From positions 124,001-188,000 of the forward strand of contig CACSJR010000008.1 in the NCBI GenBank assembly GCA_902706235.1: DNA of 64,000 nt, given 5' to 3'. The notes beneath the pieces were generated by a model that was not told the origin of the DNA, made no database searches, and saw only the letters and a program-made list of their open reading frames with translations. Position numbers and translations under genes: made by a program. This document shows positions 7,270-15,204 of this stretch, in pieces (position 1 is the stretch's first letter; every line of letters starts with the position of its first letter). The DNA comes from Citrobacter sp. 18056. Its GTDB lineage: Bacteria > Pseudomonadota > Gammaproteobacteria > Enterobacterales > Enterobacteriaceae.

Positions 7270-7908
7270 TTACTCGTCCCCTAACAAACAAAGTGCTTTA
7301 ATATCTGCGGACATAATCGCCTTAAGGTGTTGAGTAATTTTATCTGTTGACCAATCCCACCATGCTAATCTTTCCAAAATCGCTACCGTTTCATCCGGGA
7401 AACGCATTTTGATCACTTTCGCCGGATTACCGCCAACGATGGCATAAGCAGGAACATCCGAAGTCACAACAGAGCGAGACGAAATAATCGCCCCATTGCC
7501 AACGTTAACTCCTGGCATAATAAGCGCGTCATACCCGATCCACACATCGTTACCGATGACCGTATCGCCTTTGTAGGGCAAATCTCCCGGCTGTGGCATA
7601 GCCTTCTCCCAGCCTTTACCGAAGATGTAAAACGGATAAGTCGATACGCCAGAAAGTTTATGGTTTGCACCGTTCATGATGAATTGAACGCCTTTCGCAA
7701 TAGCACAAAACTTGCCGATGATCAGTTTGTCGCCAATGAACGGGAAATGGTAGAGAACGTTTCGTTCAAAATTTTCTGAGTCGTCGGGATCATCGTAATA
7801 AGTGAAATCACCAACGATAATGTTCGGATTTGTGATGGTGTTTTTGATAAAGCATACTTGAGGAAAACCCTCCATTGGATGCTTATTTGATGGGTCTGGC
7901 CCGTGCAT
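7270..7908 (-). CDS. Vat-like xenobiotic O-acetyltransferase (hexapeptide repeat)
   Basis: This is 212 residues from ATG at 7908, which has GGAG six bases upstream; a longer frame from 7938 lacks such a site. The protein begins MHGPDPSNKHPMEGF, followed by ITNPNIIVGDFTYYDDP, FIGDKLIIGKFCAIAKGVQF and MNGANHKLSGVSTYPF. It then has left-handed beta-helix hexapeptides (TVIGNDVWIGYDALIMPGV, GAIISSRSVVTSDVPAYAIV, GGNPAKVI). This pattern is that of the Vat (streptogramin A) branch of xenobiotic acetyltransferases. His in GANH matches the family catalytic His. Drug specificity cannot be read from sequence, and many chromosomal homologues have no proven resistance role. Confidence 0.85.
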   Translation of the reverse strand: MHGPDPSNKHPMEGFPQVCFIKNTITNPNIIVGDFTYYDDPDDSENFERNVLYHFPFIGDKLIIGKFCAIAKGVQFIMNGANHKLSGVSTYPFYIFGKGWEKAMPQPGDLPYKGDTVIGNDVWIGYDALIMPGVNVGNGAIISSRSVVTSDVPAYAIVGGNPAKVIKMRFPDETVAILERLAWWDWSTDKITQHLKAIMSADIKALCLLGDE

Positions 7909-7944
7909 ACGCTCTCCTGAAACCGTTAATCGTTTCAAAGAAGA

Positions 7945-8505
7945 TTAACACGACCTTAGCCGAGCAATCTCCGAAAGGATAAAATCCGCCCGTTCCTCAG
8001 CAGATACACACGGCAACTCAATCCACTGATAATCATACTTCTGGTATGTTTCCTTCATCGCGTGGTATGTGGAAACAGCTACGTCGAAAGATTGCTTTCG
8101 CTCGGCATCCTGCACATAGATATCGCGCCAAGGTGGTGCAATGAACACGGTGTGATTATACCGAAACTCAGCAATGGCATTTTCCAAATGCTTTGGCACC
8201 AGAAGCTCAGAGAGATGCAGGTAGCCAGCAACATCTGGAACCCCACGGTCATAGAAGCAAGGTTCTGATACCCCTTCAACTTCGTGCCATGAGCGCATTT
8301 CCCAACAAAGCATAAGCTCTGCAAACGCGGCCTGATCGGCCCACGGCAATGCACTGCCACCAATTGTTACCTGATCCTGAATCACTGCTCTACCCGCTTC
8401 TCTCGAACACCAATATCCTCGTTGGATGAGCGCATCAACTACCGTGCTTTTTCCCGACCCAGGGCCACCCGTCAGAATGAAGCGTTGCTGAAAGACTGTA
8501 GACAT
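7945..8505 (-). CDS. P-loop NTPase / AAA-type ATPase (kinase-like)
   Basis: This is 186 residues from ATG at 8505 (AGGA upstream). The Walker A motif FILTGGPGSGKSTVVDAL lies near the N-terminus, and a CFYDRGVPDVAGYL segment resembles the Walker-B or lid area of the AAA_28/NadR-type small kinases. REAGRAVIQDQ is also typical of this group. The substrate is unknown. It is the first gene of the minus-strand trio and lies upstream of the two acetyltransferases. In resistance and stress islands such proteins are often annotated simply as ATPases. Its association with acetyltransferases may only reflect cassette capture. Confidence 0.75.
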   Translation of the reverse strand: MSTVFQQRFILTGGPGSGKSTVVDALIQRGYWCSREAGRAVIQDQVTIGGSALPWADQAAFAELMLCWEMRSWHEVEGVSEPCFYDRGVPDVAGYLHLSELLVPKHLENAIAEFRYNHTVFIAPPWRDIYVQDAERKQSFDVAVSTYHAMKETYQKYDYQWIELPCVSAEERADFILSEIARLRSC

Positions 8506-8592
8506 AAGTTTCCTTTTGGGATGAGAAGGCAATCAAACACGGTTTAGTTAATATCACTAGCTAATGCACAACGTTAGGTTTAGGCCTCGCCA

Positions 8593-8671
8593 AGCGCTCT
8601 AAGAAAGCGCCACGAATTCTGCACCATGATTTCCACTATCCTAGATAAAAAACGCGCCACAGAGCTTCCGG
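8593..8671. repeat. cassette-flanking repeat, copy B
   Basis: This is the counterpart of 6621-6706 in the same orientation, roughly 70 percent identical by eye. It lies between the integrase stop and the P-loop NTPase start. Together the two copies bracket a 1.9-kb block of three genes, as expected for a module inserted by recombination or duplicated at its edges. Confidence 0.5.
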
Positions 8672-8687
8672 TCGCATTTGGCACATC

Positions 8688-10640
8688 CTATGATTTATGC
8701 CTTCGACGTGCATCGTTGACCGCCTTGATACCCGCCTCAGTATCAAACTGAGCAATATCAGGCAAACTGTAGCGAAGCTGCGAAATCACGCCAAATTGCT
8801 CTCCCACATCAGCATCCTTACGATAGGTTGTCATCGCGGTTGTGCTGCCGCGAACATGTCCAACAAGCTGCGCAATCGTCCGCTCGTTAGTCTCAAACTC
8901 GTCTACGGCATTAATGAAAGTATGCCGCAGCGAATGGAACGTTTTCTTACCGTCACGAGGAAACCCGAGGACTTTGCCAAAGTAGTTTTCGTTAAACCAT
9001 TTTGAGGCGGCGGCACGATAGCCTTTGATTTTGTTGTGCTTCAACTCAGGGAAAAGGCGATCATACCCGACGGATTTCAGCGCATCGACATACTCAAGTA
9101 GACCTAATTCGAGCAGTCGTGGATGTAAGGGAACTTGACGGATAGCATTCACCGTTTTCAAGGATTTATCGCCGCCAGCCTGCGCCTCTTCATCCATCAT
9201 CTTATCCGGCGCATCAAGGTTGAAATCAATGTAGGCAACGCCGTTTTTATCCACGCGAATATCCGCCAGATAAAGCTGGCAAAGCTCATTAATCCTCCCG
9301 CCCACATATAATGCCAGCAGAGGCAACCAGTAGTGAAACGGGCGAAAACTCGTATAGCGTCCGTATTGATTAGGTATTCCTGCACCGTTTTTGAACCAGT
9401 CAGCAGAAAAAATACGCAATAGCTCATCCTCGGTGAAGAGGTCGCGGCGATCCTGCTCCCGCACCGTAGGACGGTTCTGGGCAAGTAGATTCTCGGCTGG
9501 GTTATCAAGAAGGTAACGCTCGCTCTTTGCCCATTTAAGCATCGAACCTAGCGACTCAATATGCCTGCCAATCGCATCACGGCTCATTACTGGCTGACCT
9601 TCAGCCAGCGCCTTTTCAATCAACTTGTGCGTGTCGGAGATCTTGTATTTCCGCCGCATCAGATACAAGTTGCCGGGCATACTTTGCATTCTGGTGACGT
9701 AATGTTTCACCATATCGCGATCCAATTCACCCAGCGGCAAATCGCCCATGATCTCCGTGAAGTGTTCAATTCTGGAACGAATTTTCCCCTCGCTGGCTAG
9801 TTTAATATCACCCGTATTTTTATAAACCAGAAACTCTTCCAGCAATGCTGAAACCGTCATGCTCGCATATGTCGGGTTGCAATACGGGTTGATGGTAGCA
9901 GCCGCAGGAATCGCTGGTGTTACAACTACCGGAGCGCATGGCAGAGCACTTAATGTTGGCTCCGATTTCTCAAGCGCTTTATCCCAAGTGCTACGCAGTT
10001 TTTCAGCCTGCACGTTGTTGATGAACAAAGAACTTTCATTCAGCGTCACCCCGGGTAAATCCAACAACCAGAGGGAAAGAGGATTGCCGTTGTTAGCCCT
10101 GAATGCCGTAACCTCAACCTCCCGCCCGTTCAGCAATTCAACAAGGGCAAACTGCGGCTGGTAAAGCTGCATATAGCCGTTCAGCACAGCCTCAGCACCG
10201 TAATACGCAATGTTATTCAAAACGAACCCATGCGTATCAGGATCACGCTCAAGAGTGCTGAAATCATCAATCAGAAAGCCACGCTGGTTCGACACAAGCG
10301 CATACAGCGGCACATTGGCTGCCAGAAGATGCTGGACGACAGTCTCAAACCCAACCCCAAATGAATCGCAAAACAACGCCAGGCTGATTTTGCCTGCGCC
10401 AGTCAACAATGGGGCATTGCCCCTGATCTTCTCTTTATCCACTTGCCTGAACTCTTCCAGAGACGCATACCACTTCTTCAGCAAACGCGCGGCAATAGCT
10501 CTGGCATTTACAAGGTGGGTTGTGCGGGTAGATGCATGAATTTCACGCTGCCCTGTCAGGGCACGATAACGAACCGGGACGGTGATCCGCAGAACATAGA
10601 TACCGCTTGGACGTCGATAGAGATTACCACGTTGTGACAT
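8688..10640 (-). CDS. tyrosine recombinase (island integrase)
   Basis: This is a 650-residue integrase, longer than the usual about 400 of P4-type enzymes. The N-terminus (GNLYRRPSGIYVLRITVPVRYR) resembles the DUF6538 domain found in such large integrases, followed by an extra middle region of about 200 residues. A core-binding domain (ALLEEFLVYKN) precedes the catalytic domain. Catalytic residues are visible: Arg in YVGGRINELCQL, HSLRHT, His in QLVGHVRG and the nucleophile Tyr in MTTYRKD. It is divergent in direction from the island interior and ends 90 bp from tRNA-Gly, the classic int-att layout. It should catalyse integration at the tRNA 3' end. Confidence 0.93.
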   Translation of the reverse strand: MSQRGNLYRRPSGIYVLRITVPVRYRALTGQREIHASTRTTHLVNARAIAARLLKKWYASLEEFRQVDKEKIRGNAPLLTGAGKISLALFCDSFGVGFETVVQHLLAANVPLYALVSNQRGFLIDDFSTLERDPDTHGFVLNNIAYYGAEAVLNGYMQLYQPQFALVELLNGREVEVTAFRANNGNPLSLWLLDLPGVTLNESSLFINNVQAEKLRSTWDKALEKSEPTLSALPCAPVVVTPAIPAAATINPYCNPTYASMTVSALLEEFLVYKNTGDIKLASEGKIRSRIEHFTEIMGDLPLGELDRDMVKHYVTRMQSMPGNLYLMRRKYKISDTHKLIEKALAEGQPVMSRDAIGRHIESLGSMLKWAKSERYLLDNPAENLLAQNRPTVREQDRRDLFTEDELLRIFSADWFKNGAGIPNQYGRYTSFRPFHYWLPLLALYVGGRINELCQLYLADIRVDKNGVAYIDFNLDAPDKMMDEEAQAGGDKSLKTVNAIRQVPLHPRLLELGLLEYVDALKSVGYDRLFPELKHNKIKGYRAAASKWFNENYFGKVLGFPRDGKKTFHSLRHTFINAVDEFETNERTIAQLVGHVRGSTTAMTTYRKDADVGEQFGVISQLRYSLPDIAQFDTEAGIKAVNDARRRHKS

Positions 10641-10729
10641 CGCCTGTATGAACCCCTTGTAGGAGGATCACGAGCGCCGTCACGTATGAATCAGAAAAAT
10701 ACTGAGGAATGAATACGTTAGGGGAAATC

Positions 10730-10747
10730 TGGAGCGGGTGAAGGGAA
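10730..10747 (-). repeat. att direct repeat at tRNA-Gly 3' end
   Basis: TGGAGCGGGTGAAGGGAA is the 3' 18 bases of tRNA-Gly, including the encoded CCA, and is repeated exactly at 1991-2008. Integration into this core leaves the tRNA gene intact. Confidence 0.75.
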
Positions 10748-10803
10748 TCGAACCCTCGTATGCAGCTTGGGAAGCTACCGTTCTACCATTGAACTACACC
10801 CGC
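10730..10803 (-). tRNA. glyU: tRNA-Gly(CCC)
   Basis: This is a 74-base cloverleaf on the minus strand with encoded CCA. The acceptor stem GCGGGTG pairs with CACCCGC. The D-arm is AGTTCAATGGTAGAACG. The anticodon arm GTAGC-TTCCCAA-GCTGC gives anticodon CCC, and the T-arm contains GGTTCGATTCC. The sequence and its position next to ygeR match E. coli glyU. It serves as the island integration site. Confidence 0.96.
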
Positions 10804-10896
10804 GAAAGACGCGCCCGTAAAAGGGGTGAAGGCATTATAGACTTAACGCCTTCACTGACAAGCCTTTCTGCAATTAAGTGGCTATTATATAACCGC

Positions 10897-11616
10897 TTAG
10901 CATTTCGGTTTGCTGCCCTGCGGTGGCAAATAACGCAGCGGATCGATAGCGGTGGCGCGGTAGCGAATCTGGAAATGCAGCTTCACAGAGTCGGCATCGC
11001 TGTTGCCCATGGTGGCAATCTGCTGGCCGATCTTCACCGACTGTCCGTTGTTAACCATCATTTTATCGTTATGCGCATACGCGGTGATGTAATCATCATT
11101 GTGCTTAATCATGATCAGATTGCCGTATCCGCGGAGCTGATTCCCGACGTAAACCACTTTACCCGCGCCAGATGCGTAAATCGGCTGACCGCGCGAACCC
11201 GCGATATCAATCCCTTTGTTGCCGCCATCGGCGGTGGAATAGCGCAACACCACTTTGCCGCTGGTCGGCCAGCGCCAGCAGCGTTGTCCTACCGGCGGCC
11301 AGGAAGACTGCGGCACAGCGGAAGATGGCGTGACTTTTGCCGTCCGGCTGCCGGAGGATTTTTTCGATCCCGAGCTGCCACTCACTTTCAGACGCTGTCC
11401 CACTTCGATGGTATACGGCGGTGAAATGCCGTTCATGCGGGCGAGGCTGCTGACGCTGGTGCCGGTCATGCGAGAGATTTTTGACAGCGTATCGCCGCGT
11501 TTTACGGTATACACGGAGCCGCTGTAGCTGCCTTCGGAGCCTGATTTACTGCCGGAACAACCAGCCAGAATCAGCCCAATAAACAGGCACAGAAAAAGGC
11601 GTAATGGGTGTTTCAT
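10897..11616 (-). CDS. ygeR: LysM/LytM lipoprotein, amidase activator ActS
   Basis: This is 239 residues from ATG at 11616 (MKHPLRLFLCLFIG), where the lipoprotein signal with lipobox LAGC begins; an upstream frame extension has no signal. A LysM domain follows (VYTVKRGDTLSKISRMTGTS), then a Ser/Gly/Lys linker and a C-terminal LytM (M23-like) domain (KGIDIAGSRGQPIYASGAGK, LIMIKHNDDYITAYAH, KLHFQIRY). The first metal-binding His of active M23 enzymes is replaced (KGID), consistent with a non-hydrolytic amidase activator. In E. coli this protein (ActS) stimulates AmiC and related amidases at the outer-membrane/septal wall. The gene is next to glyU as in E. coli. Confidence 0.93.
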   Translation of the reverse strand: MKHPLRLFLCLFIGLILAGCSGSKSGSEGSYSGSVYTVKRGDTLSKISRMTGTSVSSLARMNGISPPYTIEVGQRLKVSGSSGSKKSSGSRTAKVTPSSAVPQSSWPPVGQRCWRWPTSGKVVLRYSTADGGNKGIDIAGSRGQPIYASGAGKVVYVGNQLRGYGNLIMIKHNDDYITAYAHNDKMMVNNGQSVKIGQQIATMGNSDADSVKLHFQIRYRATAIDPLRYLPPQGSKPKC

Positions 11617-11779
11617 CAGGCGTCCTGCTCTCAAAGCGAGTCCTCGGTGTCGAAAAAATGGATGGCATATGATACCAGTCGTAGCCCGTATGCCAATGTT
11701 TAGCATGCTTTTTGATAAACAACCCTTTGGCAAAAATGGCGCATCACATCCAAAACCCATCCCCTCTGACGCCCTGGGC

Positions 11780-11808
11780 ATTCAGCCTGAGAAAGATTGT
11801 CGTATAAT
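11780..11808 (+). promoter_or_regulatory. probable idi promoter
   Basis: TATAAT at 11803-11808 is a perfect -10 hexamer, with a weak -35 (TTCAGC at 11781-11786) at 16-base spacing, about 43 bases before the idi start codon. Confidence 0.45.
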
Positions 11809-11850
11809 AAAGCCCGGTTATATGACTGAGATATTGTGTCCGGAGAAGCG

Positions 11851-12402
11851 ATGAGCAGGCAAGAGCACGTCATTTTACTCGATGAGCAGGGAGCAGCTAT
11901 CGGCACCCAGGAGAAATATGCCGCCCATAATACCGCCACGCCGCTGCATCTGGCCTTTTCCTGCTGGTTGTTCAACGCAAAAGGTGAGCTGCTGTTAACC
12001 CGGCGAGCGCTCAGTAAAAAAGCCTGGCCAGGCGTCTGGACAAGTTCAGTCTGCGGTCATCCCCAGCTCAATGAAACATCAGAAGAAGCGCTTATTCGAC
12101 GTTGCCGATATGAAGTAGGTGCCGAAGTAAAGGACATCACGCCCGTCTACCCGGCGTTCCGCTACCGGGAAATTGACAGTTCCGGCATCGTTGAGAATGA
12201 AGTCTGCCCGGTGTTTGCCGCTCAGGTGACTAACGAGATAATGCTAAACAGAGATGAAGTAATGGAGTATCGCTGGCTGAACCTGGAAGATTTACGCCAG
12301 GCTATCGAAGCCGCTCCGTTTCTGTTTAGCCCGTGGATGGGACGGCAATTTGCCCACACCCCAGCCCGCGATGCACTGTTCCAGTTTGCCCATGCCGTGT
12401 AA
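11851..12402 (+). CDS. idi: isopentenyl-diphosphate delta-isomerase
   Basis: This is 183 residues starting at ATG 11851, which has GGAG at a good distance; a GTG 15 bases earlier is less likely. It is a type I Nudix-fold isomerase that interconverts isopentenyl and dimethylallyl diphosphate in isoprenoid synthesis. Key segments are present: [10 protein letters not shown] with the catalytic Cys and metal-binding His, the Nudix-like helix [17 protein letters not shown] with metal-binding Glu residues, and the [11 protein letters not shown] segment with the catalytic Glu. Length and sequence match E. coli Idi. A strong terminator follows. Confidence 0.97.
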   Translation: MSRQEHVILLDEQGAAIGTQEKYAAHNTATPLHLAFSCWLFNAKGELLLTRRALSKKAWPGVWTSSVCGHPQLNETSEEALIRRCRYEVGAEVKDITPVYPAFRYREIDSSGIVENEVCPVFAAQVTNEIMLNRDEVMEYRWLNLEDLRQAIEAAPFLFSPWMGRQFAHTPARDALFQFAHAV

Positions 12403-12413
12403 CATGCAAGACA

Positions 12414-12452
12414 TAAAAAAAGCCCGGTTGCTCAAGCAAATCGGGCTTTTTT
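12414..12452. terminator. bidirectional terminator between idi and lysS
   Basis: A-run, GCCCG (12422-12426), loop, CGGGC (12442-12446), T-run. The hairpin has A/T runs on both sides, so it can end the idi transcript on the plus strand and the lysS transcript on the minus strand. Confidence 0.85.
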
Positions 12453-12488
12453 ACACCGGAGACCATGACGTCTCCGGTTATGTTCGAC

Positions 12489-14006
12489 TTATTTAGTCGG
12501 ACGCATTGCCGGGAACAGGATCACATCACGGATGGTATGGCTGTTGGTGAACAGCATAACCATACGGTCGATACCAATACCCAGACCCGCCGTTGGCGGC
12601 AGACCGTGTTCCAGCGCGGTAACGTAGTCTTCATCGAAGAACATCGCTTCGTCATCACCGGCTGCTTTCGCATCAACCTGGTCCTGGAAACGCTGCGCCT
12701 GGTCTTCTGCATCGTTCAGCTCGCTAAAGCCGTTACCGATTTCACGGCCACCGATGAAGAATTCAAAGCGATCGGTAATTTCCGGGTTCTCATCATTACG
12801 ACGCGCCAGCGGAGACACTTCTGCCGGGTATTCAGTAATGAAGGTCGGCTGAATCAGATGTGCTTCTGCCACTTCTTCGAAGATCTCAGTCACGGTACGA
12901 CCCAGACCCCAGCTCTTCTCAACCTTAATACCGATTTCAGCCGCGATAGCTTTCGCCGCGTCGAAGTTATCCAGATCAGCCATGTTGGTTTCTGGACGGT
13001 ATTTTTTGATGGCTTCGCGCATGGTCAGCTTCACGAACGGCTTACCAAAGTCGAAGGTCTGATCGCCATAAGGCACTTCAGTTTTGCCGAGAATATCCTG
13101 CGCCAGAGTACGGAACAGAGATTCGGTCAGCTCAATCAGGTCTTTGTAATCTGCATACGCCATATAGAGTTCCATCATGGTGAACTCTGGGTTATGACGA
13201 ACGGAGACGCCTTCATTACGGAAGTTACGGTTGATTTCGAACACGCGTTCGAAGCCACCCACCACCAGACGCTTCAGGTACAGTTCCGGCGCGATACGCA
13301 GGTACATGTCGAGGTCGAGGGCATTGTGATGGGTGATGAACGGACGCGCGGACGCGCCACCCGGGATCACCTGCATCATTGGGGTTTCAACTTCCATAAA
13401 GCCACGGCCAACCATGAACTGACGGATACCCGCCATAATCTGGGAACGGACTTTAAAGGTGTTGCGGGACGTATCGTTAGCGATGAGGTCCAGATAACGC
13501 TGACGGTAGCGCGCTTCCTGATCCTGCAGACCGTGGAATTTATCCGGCAGTGGGCGCAGGGCTTTGGTCAGCAGACGCAGCTCGGTGCAATGAATGGACA
13601 GCTCACCAGTCTTGGTTTTGAACAGCTTACCTTTCGCGCCGAGGATATCGCCCAGGTCCCATTTCTTGAACTGGTCGTTGTATACGCCTTCCGGCAGATC
13701 GTCACGGGCAACGTACAGCTGGATACGGCCGCCAACGTCCTGCAGCGTCACGAAGGACGCTTTACCCATGATACGACGGGTCATCATACGGCCAGCAACG
13801 GTGACTTCAACGTTCAGCGCTTCCAGCTCTTCATTTTCTTTGCTGCCGAATTCGGCGTGCAGCTGGTCGGAGGTACTGCCGCGACGGAAATCGTTCGGGA
13901 AAGCGATGCCCTGCTCACGCAGCGCAACCAGCTTCTCACGACGAGATTTCAATTCGTTATTAAGATCGACGACTTCGTCAGCGCCCTGTGCTTGTTGTTC
14001 AGACAT
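12489..14006 (-). CDS. lysS: lysyl-tRNA synthetase (class II)
   Basis: This is a 505-residue cytoplasmic enzyme that charges tRNA-Lys. The N-terminal OB-fold anticodon-binding domain (about residues 60-150, [19 protein letters not shown]) precedes the class II catalytic core with motif 1 ([15 protein letters not shown]), motif 2 ([19 protein letters not shown]) and motif 3 ([12 protein letters not shown]). Length equals E. coli LysS. It lies ten bases after prfB on the same strand, at the end of the xerD-dsbC-recJ-prfB-lysS run, and ends at the shared terminator with idi. Confidence 0.97.
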   Translation of the reverse strand: MSEQQAQGADEVVDLNNELKSRREKLVALREQGIAFPNDFRRGSTSDQLHAEFGSKENEELEALNVEVTVAGRMMTRRIMGKASFVTLQDVGGRIQLYVARDDLPEGVYNDQFKKWDLGDILGAKGKLFKTKTGELSIHCTELRLLTKALRPLPDKFHGLQDQEARYRQRYLDLIANDTSRNTFKVRSQIMAGIRQFMVGRGFMEVETPMMQVIPGGASARPFITHHNALDLDMYLRIAPELYLKRLVVGGFERVFEINRNFRNEGVSVRHNPEFTMMELYMAYADYKDLIELTESLFRTLAQDILGKTEVPYGDQTFDFGKPFVKLTMREAIKKYRPETNMADLDNFDAAKAIAAEIGIKVEKSWGLGRTVTEIFEEVAEAHLIQPTFITEYPAEVSPLARRNDENPEITDRFEFFIGGREIGNGFSELNDAEDQAQRFQDQVDAKAAGDDEAMFFDEDYVTALEHGLPPTAGLGIGIDRMVMLFTNSHTIRDVILFPAMRPTK

Positions 14007-14015
14007 ATTGGTTCC

Positions 14016-15114
14016 TCATAACCCTGCTTTCAAACTTGCTTCGATAAATTGGTCGAGGCTGCCGTCCAGTACCGCCTGGGTATTGCGGGTTTCAACCCCG
14101 GTACGCAGGTCCTTGATACGGGAATCGTCCAGTACGTATGAACGAATCTGGCTGCCCCAGCCGATGTCCGATTTGTTATCTTCCGCCGCCTGCTTCTCAG
14201 CATTTTTCTTCTGCATTTCCAGCTCGTACAGCTTAGCTTTCATCTGCTTCATGGCCTGATCTTTGTTCTTATGCTGCGAACGGTCGTTCTGGCATTGCGT
14301 GACGGTATTGGTTGGAAGGTGGGTAATACGCACCGCAGATTCTGTACGGTTAACGTGCTGACCACCAGCACCGGAGGCGCGGTACACGTCGATACGCAGA
14401 TCGGCTGGATTGATTTCGATATCGATATCGTCATCCACTTCCGGGTAGACGAAAGCGGAACTGAACGAGGTATGACGACGGCCACCGGAGTCAAACGGGC
14501 TCTTACGTACCAGGCGATGTACGCCAGTTTCAGTGCGTAACCAGCCAAAGGCGTATTCGCCCTGAATACGGATGGTGACAGATTTGATACCCGCCACTTC
14601 GCCTTCAGACTCTTCGATGATTTCTGTTTTAAAGCCGCGCGCTTCTGCCCAACGCAGATACATACGCATCAGCATGCTGGCCCAGTCCTGCGCTTCGGTG
14701 CCGCCAGAACCCGCCTGGATATCGAGATAGCAATCTGCTTTGTCGTATTCACCAGAGAACATGCGGCGGAATTCCAGCTGTGCCAGCTTGTCTTCCAGCA
14801 CGTCGAGCTCGGCGACGGCTTCATTGAAGGTTTCTTCGTCATCGGCTTCAACAGCCAATTCCAGCAGGCCGGAAACGTCTTCCAGACCCTGAGACATCTG
14901 GTCCAGGGTTTCAACAATGGCTTCCAGTGAAGAACGCTCTTTACCCAGCGCCTGCGCGCGATCGGGTTCGTTCCACACATCCGGCTGTTCCAGCTCGGCG
15001 TTTACTTCTTCCAGACGCTCTTTCTTGGCATCATAGTCAAAGATACCCCCGAAGAACGTCTGAACGCTCCGTGAGGTCTTGAATGCGATTTTTTACCGGA
15101 TTAATTTCAAACAT
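14016..15114 (-). CDS. prfB: peptide chain release factor 2 (programmed +1 frameshift)
   Basis: The first frame starts at ATG 15114 ([18 protein letters not shown]) and meets an in-frame UGA after 25 codons (15039-15037). Translation continues after a +1 shift as complement(join(14016..15038, 15040..15114)), giving 365 residues as in E. coli RF2. The factor recognises UAA and UGA. The SPF stop-codon anticodon motif lies in [11 protein letters not shown] and the catalytic GGQ in [14 protein letters not shown]. The residue preceding SGAGGQ is Ala, the common form, whereas E. coli K-12 has the less active Thr at this place. The frameshift gives autoregulation by RF2 level. Confidence 0.97.
15036..15050 (-). 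promoter_or_regulatory. prfB programmed frameshift site
   Basis: On the minus strand GGGGGTATCTTTGAC combines an internal Shine-Dalgarno-like G-run, three spacer bases, the CUU slippery codon and the UGA C stop context. It is the standard bacterial RF2 recoding signal, intact here. Confidence 0.96.
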
Positions 15115-15153
15115 GGTCGATTATCTTTTCTGGGCTTGTAAAAATGCGGTGAT

Positions 15154-15184
15154 AAGAGCGGGATTTTAACGGATCTCCGCTCTT
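15154..15184. other. hairpin in the recJ-prfB gap
   Basis: AAGAGCGG (15154-15161) and CCGCTCTT (15177-15184) form a perfect 8-bp stem between recJ and prfB. T-run follows only on the plus strand, where no gene precedes it, so on the minus strand it is more likely a leader structure or attenuating hairpin than a true terminator. Confidence 0.35.
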
Positions 15185-15204
15185 TTTTATAGGAAATACT
15201 GACG

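Larger units (their letters stand above)
1991..10747. mobile_element. integrated genomic island at tRNA-Gly(CCC)
   Basis: The element is about 8.7 kb, bounded by 18-bp direct repeats (1991-2008 and 10730-10747). A tyrosine integrase lies immediately inside the tRNA end. The contents are an Xre regulator, an exported protein, a DUF4062 protein, a serine recombinase, a DUF1643 protein, a candidate structured RNA, two acetyltransferases and a P-loop NTPase. No replication, conjugation, capsid or packaging gene is present, so it looks like a small passive island that may depend on other elements to move. The E. coli counterpart has ygeR next to this tRNA gene, which fits an insertion at this point. 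Confidence 0.7.

Noticed and set aside
12465-14021. Long plus-strand open frame of 518 codons opposite lysS
   Set aside because: It is the antisense shadow of lysS; the minus-strand protein has all class II synthetase motifs, and the shadow lacks a ribosome-binding site and any known domain.
15037-15039. In-frame stop in prfB read as a pseudogene
   Set aside because: It is the programmed +1 frameshift with intact signal; the shifted product has the full 365 residues.
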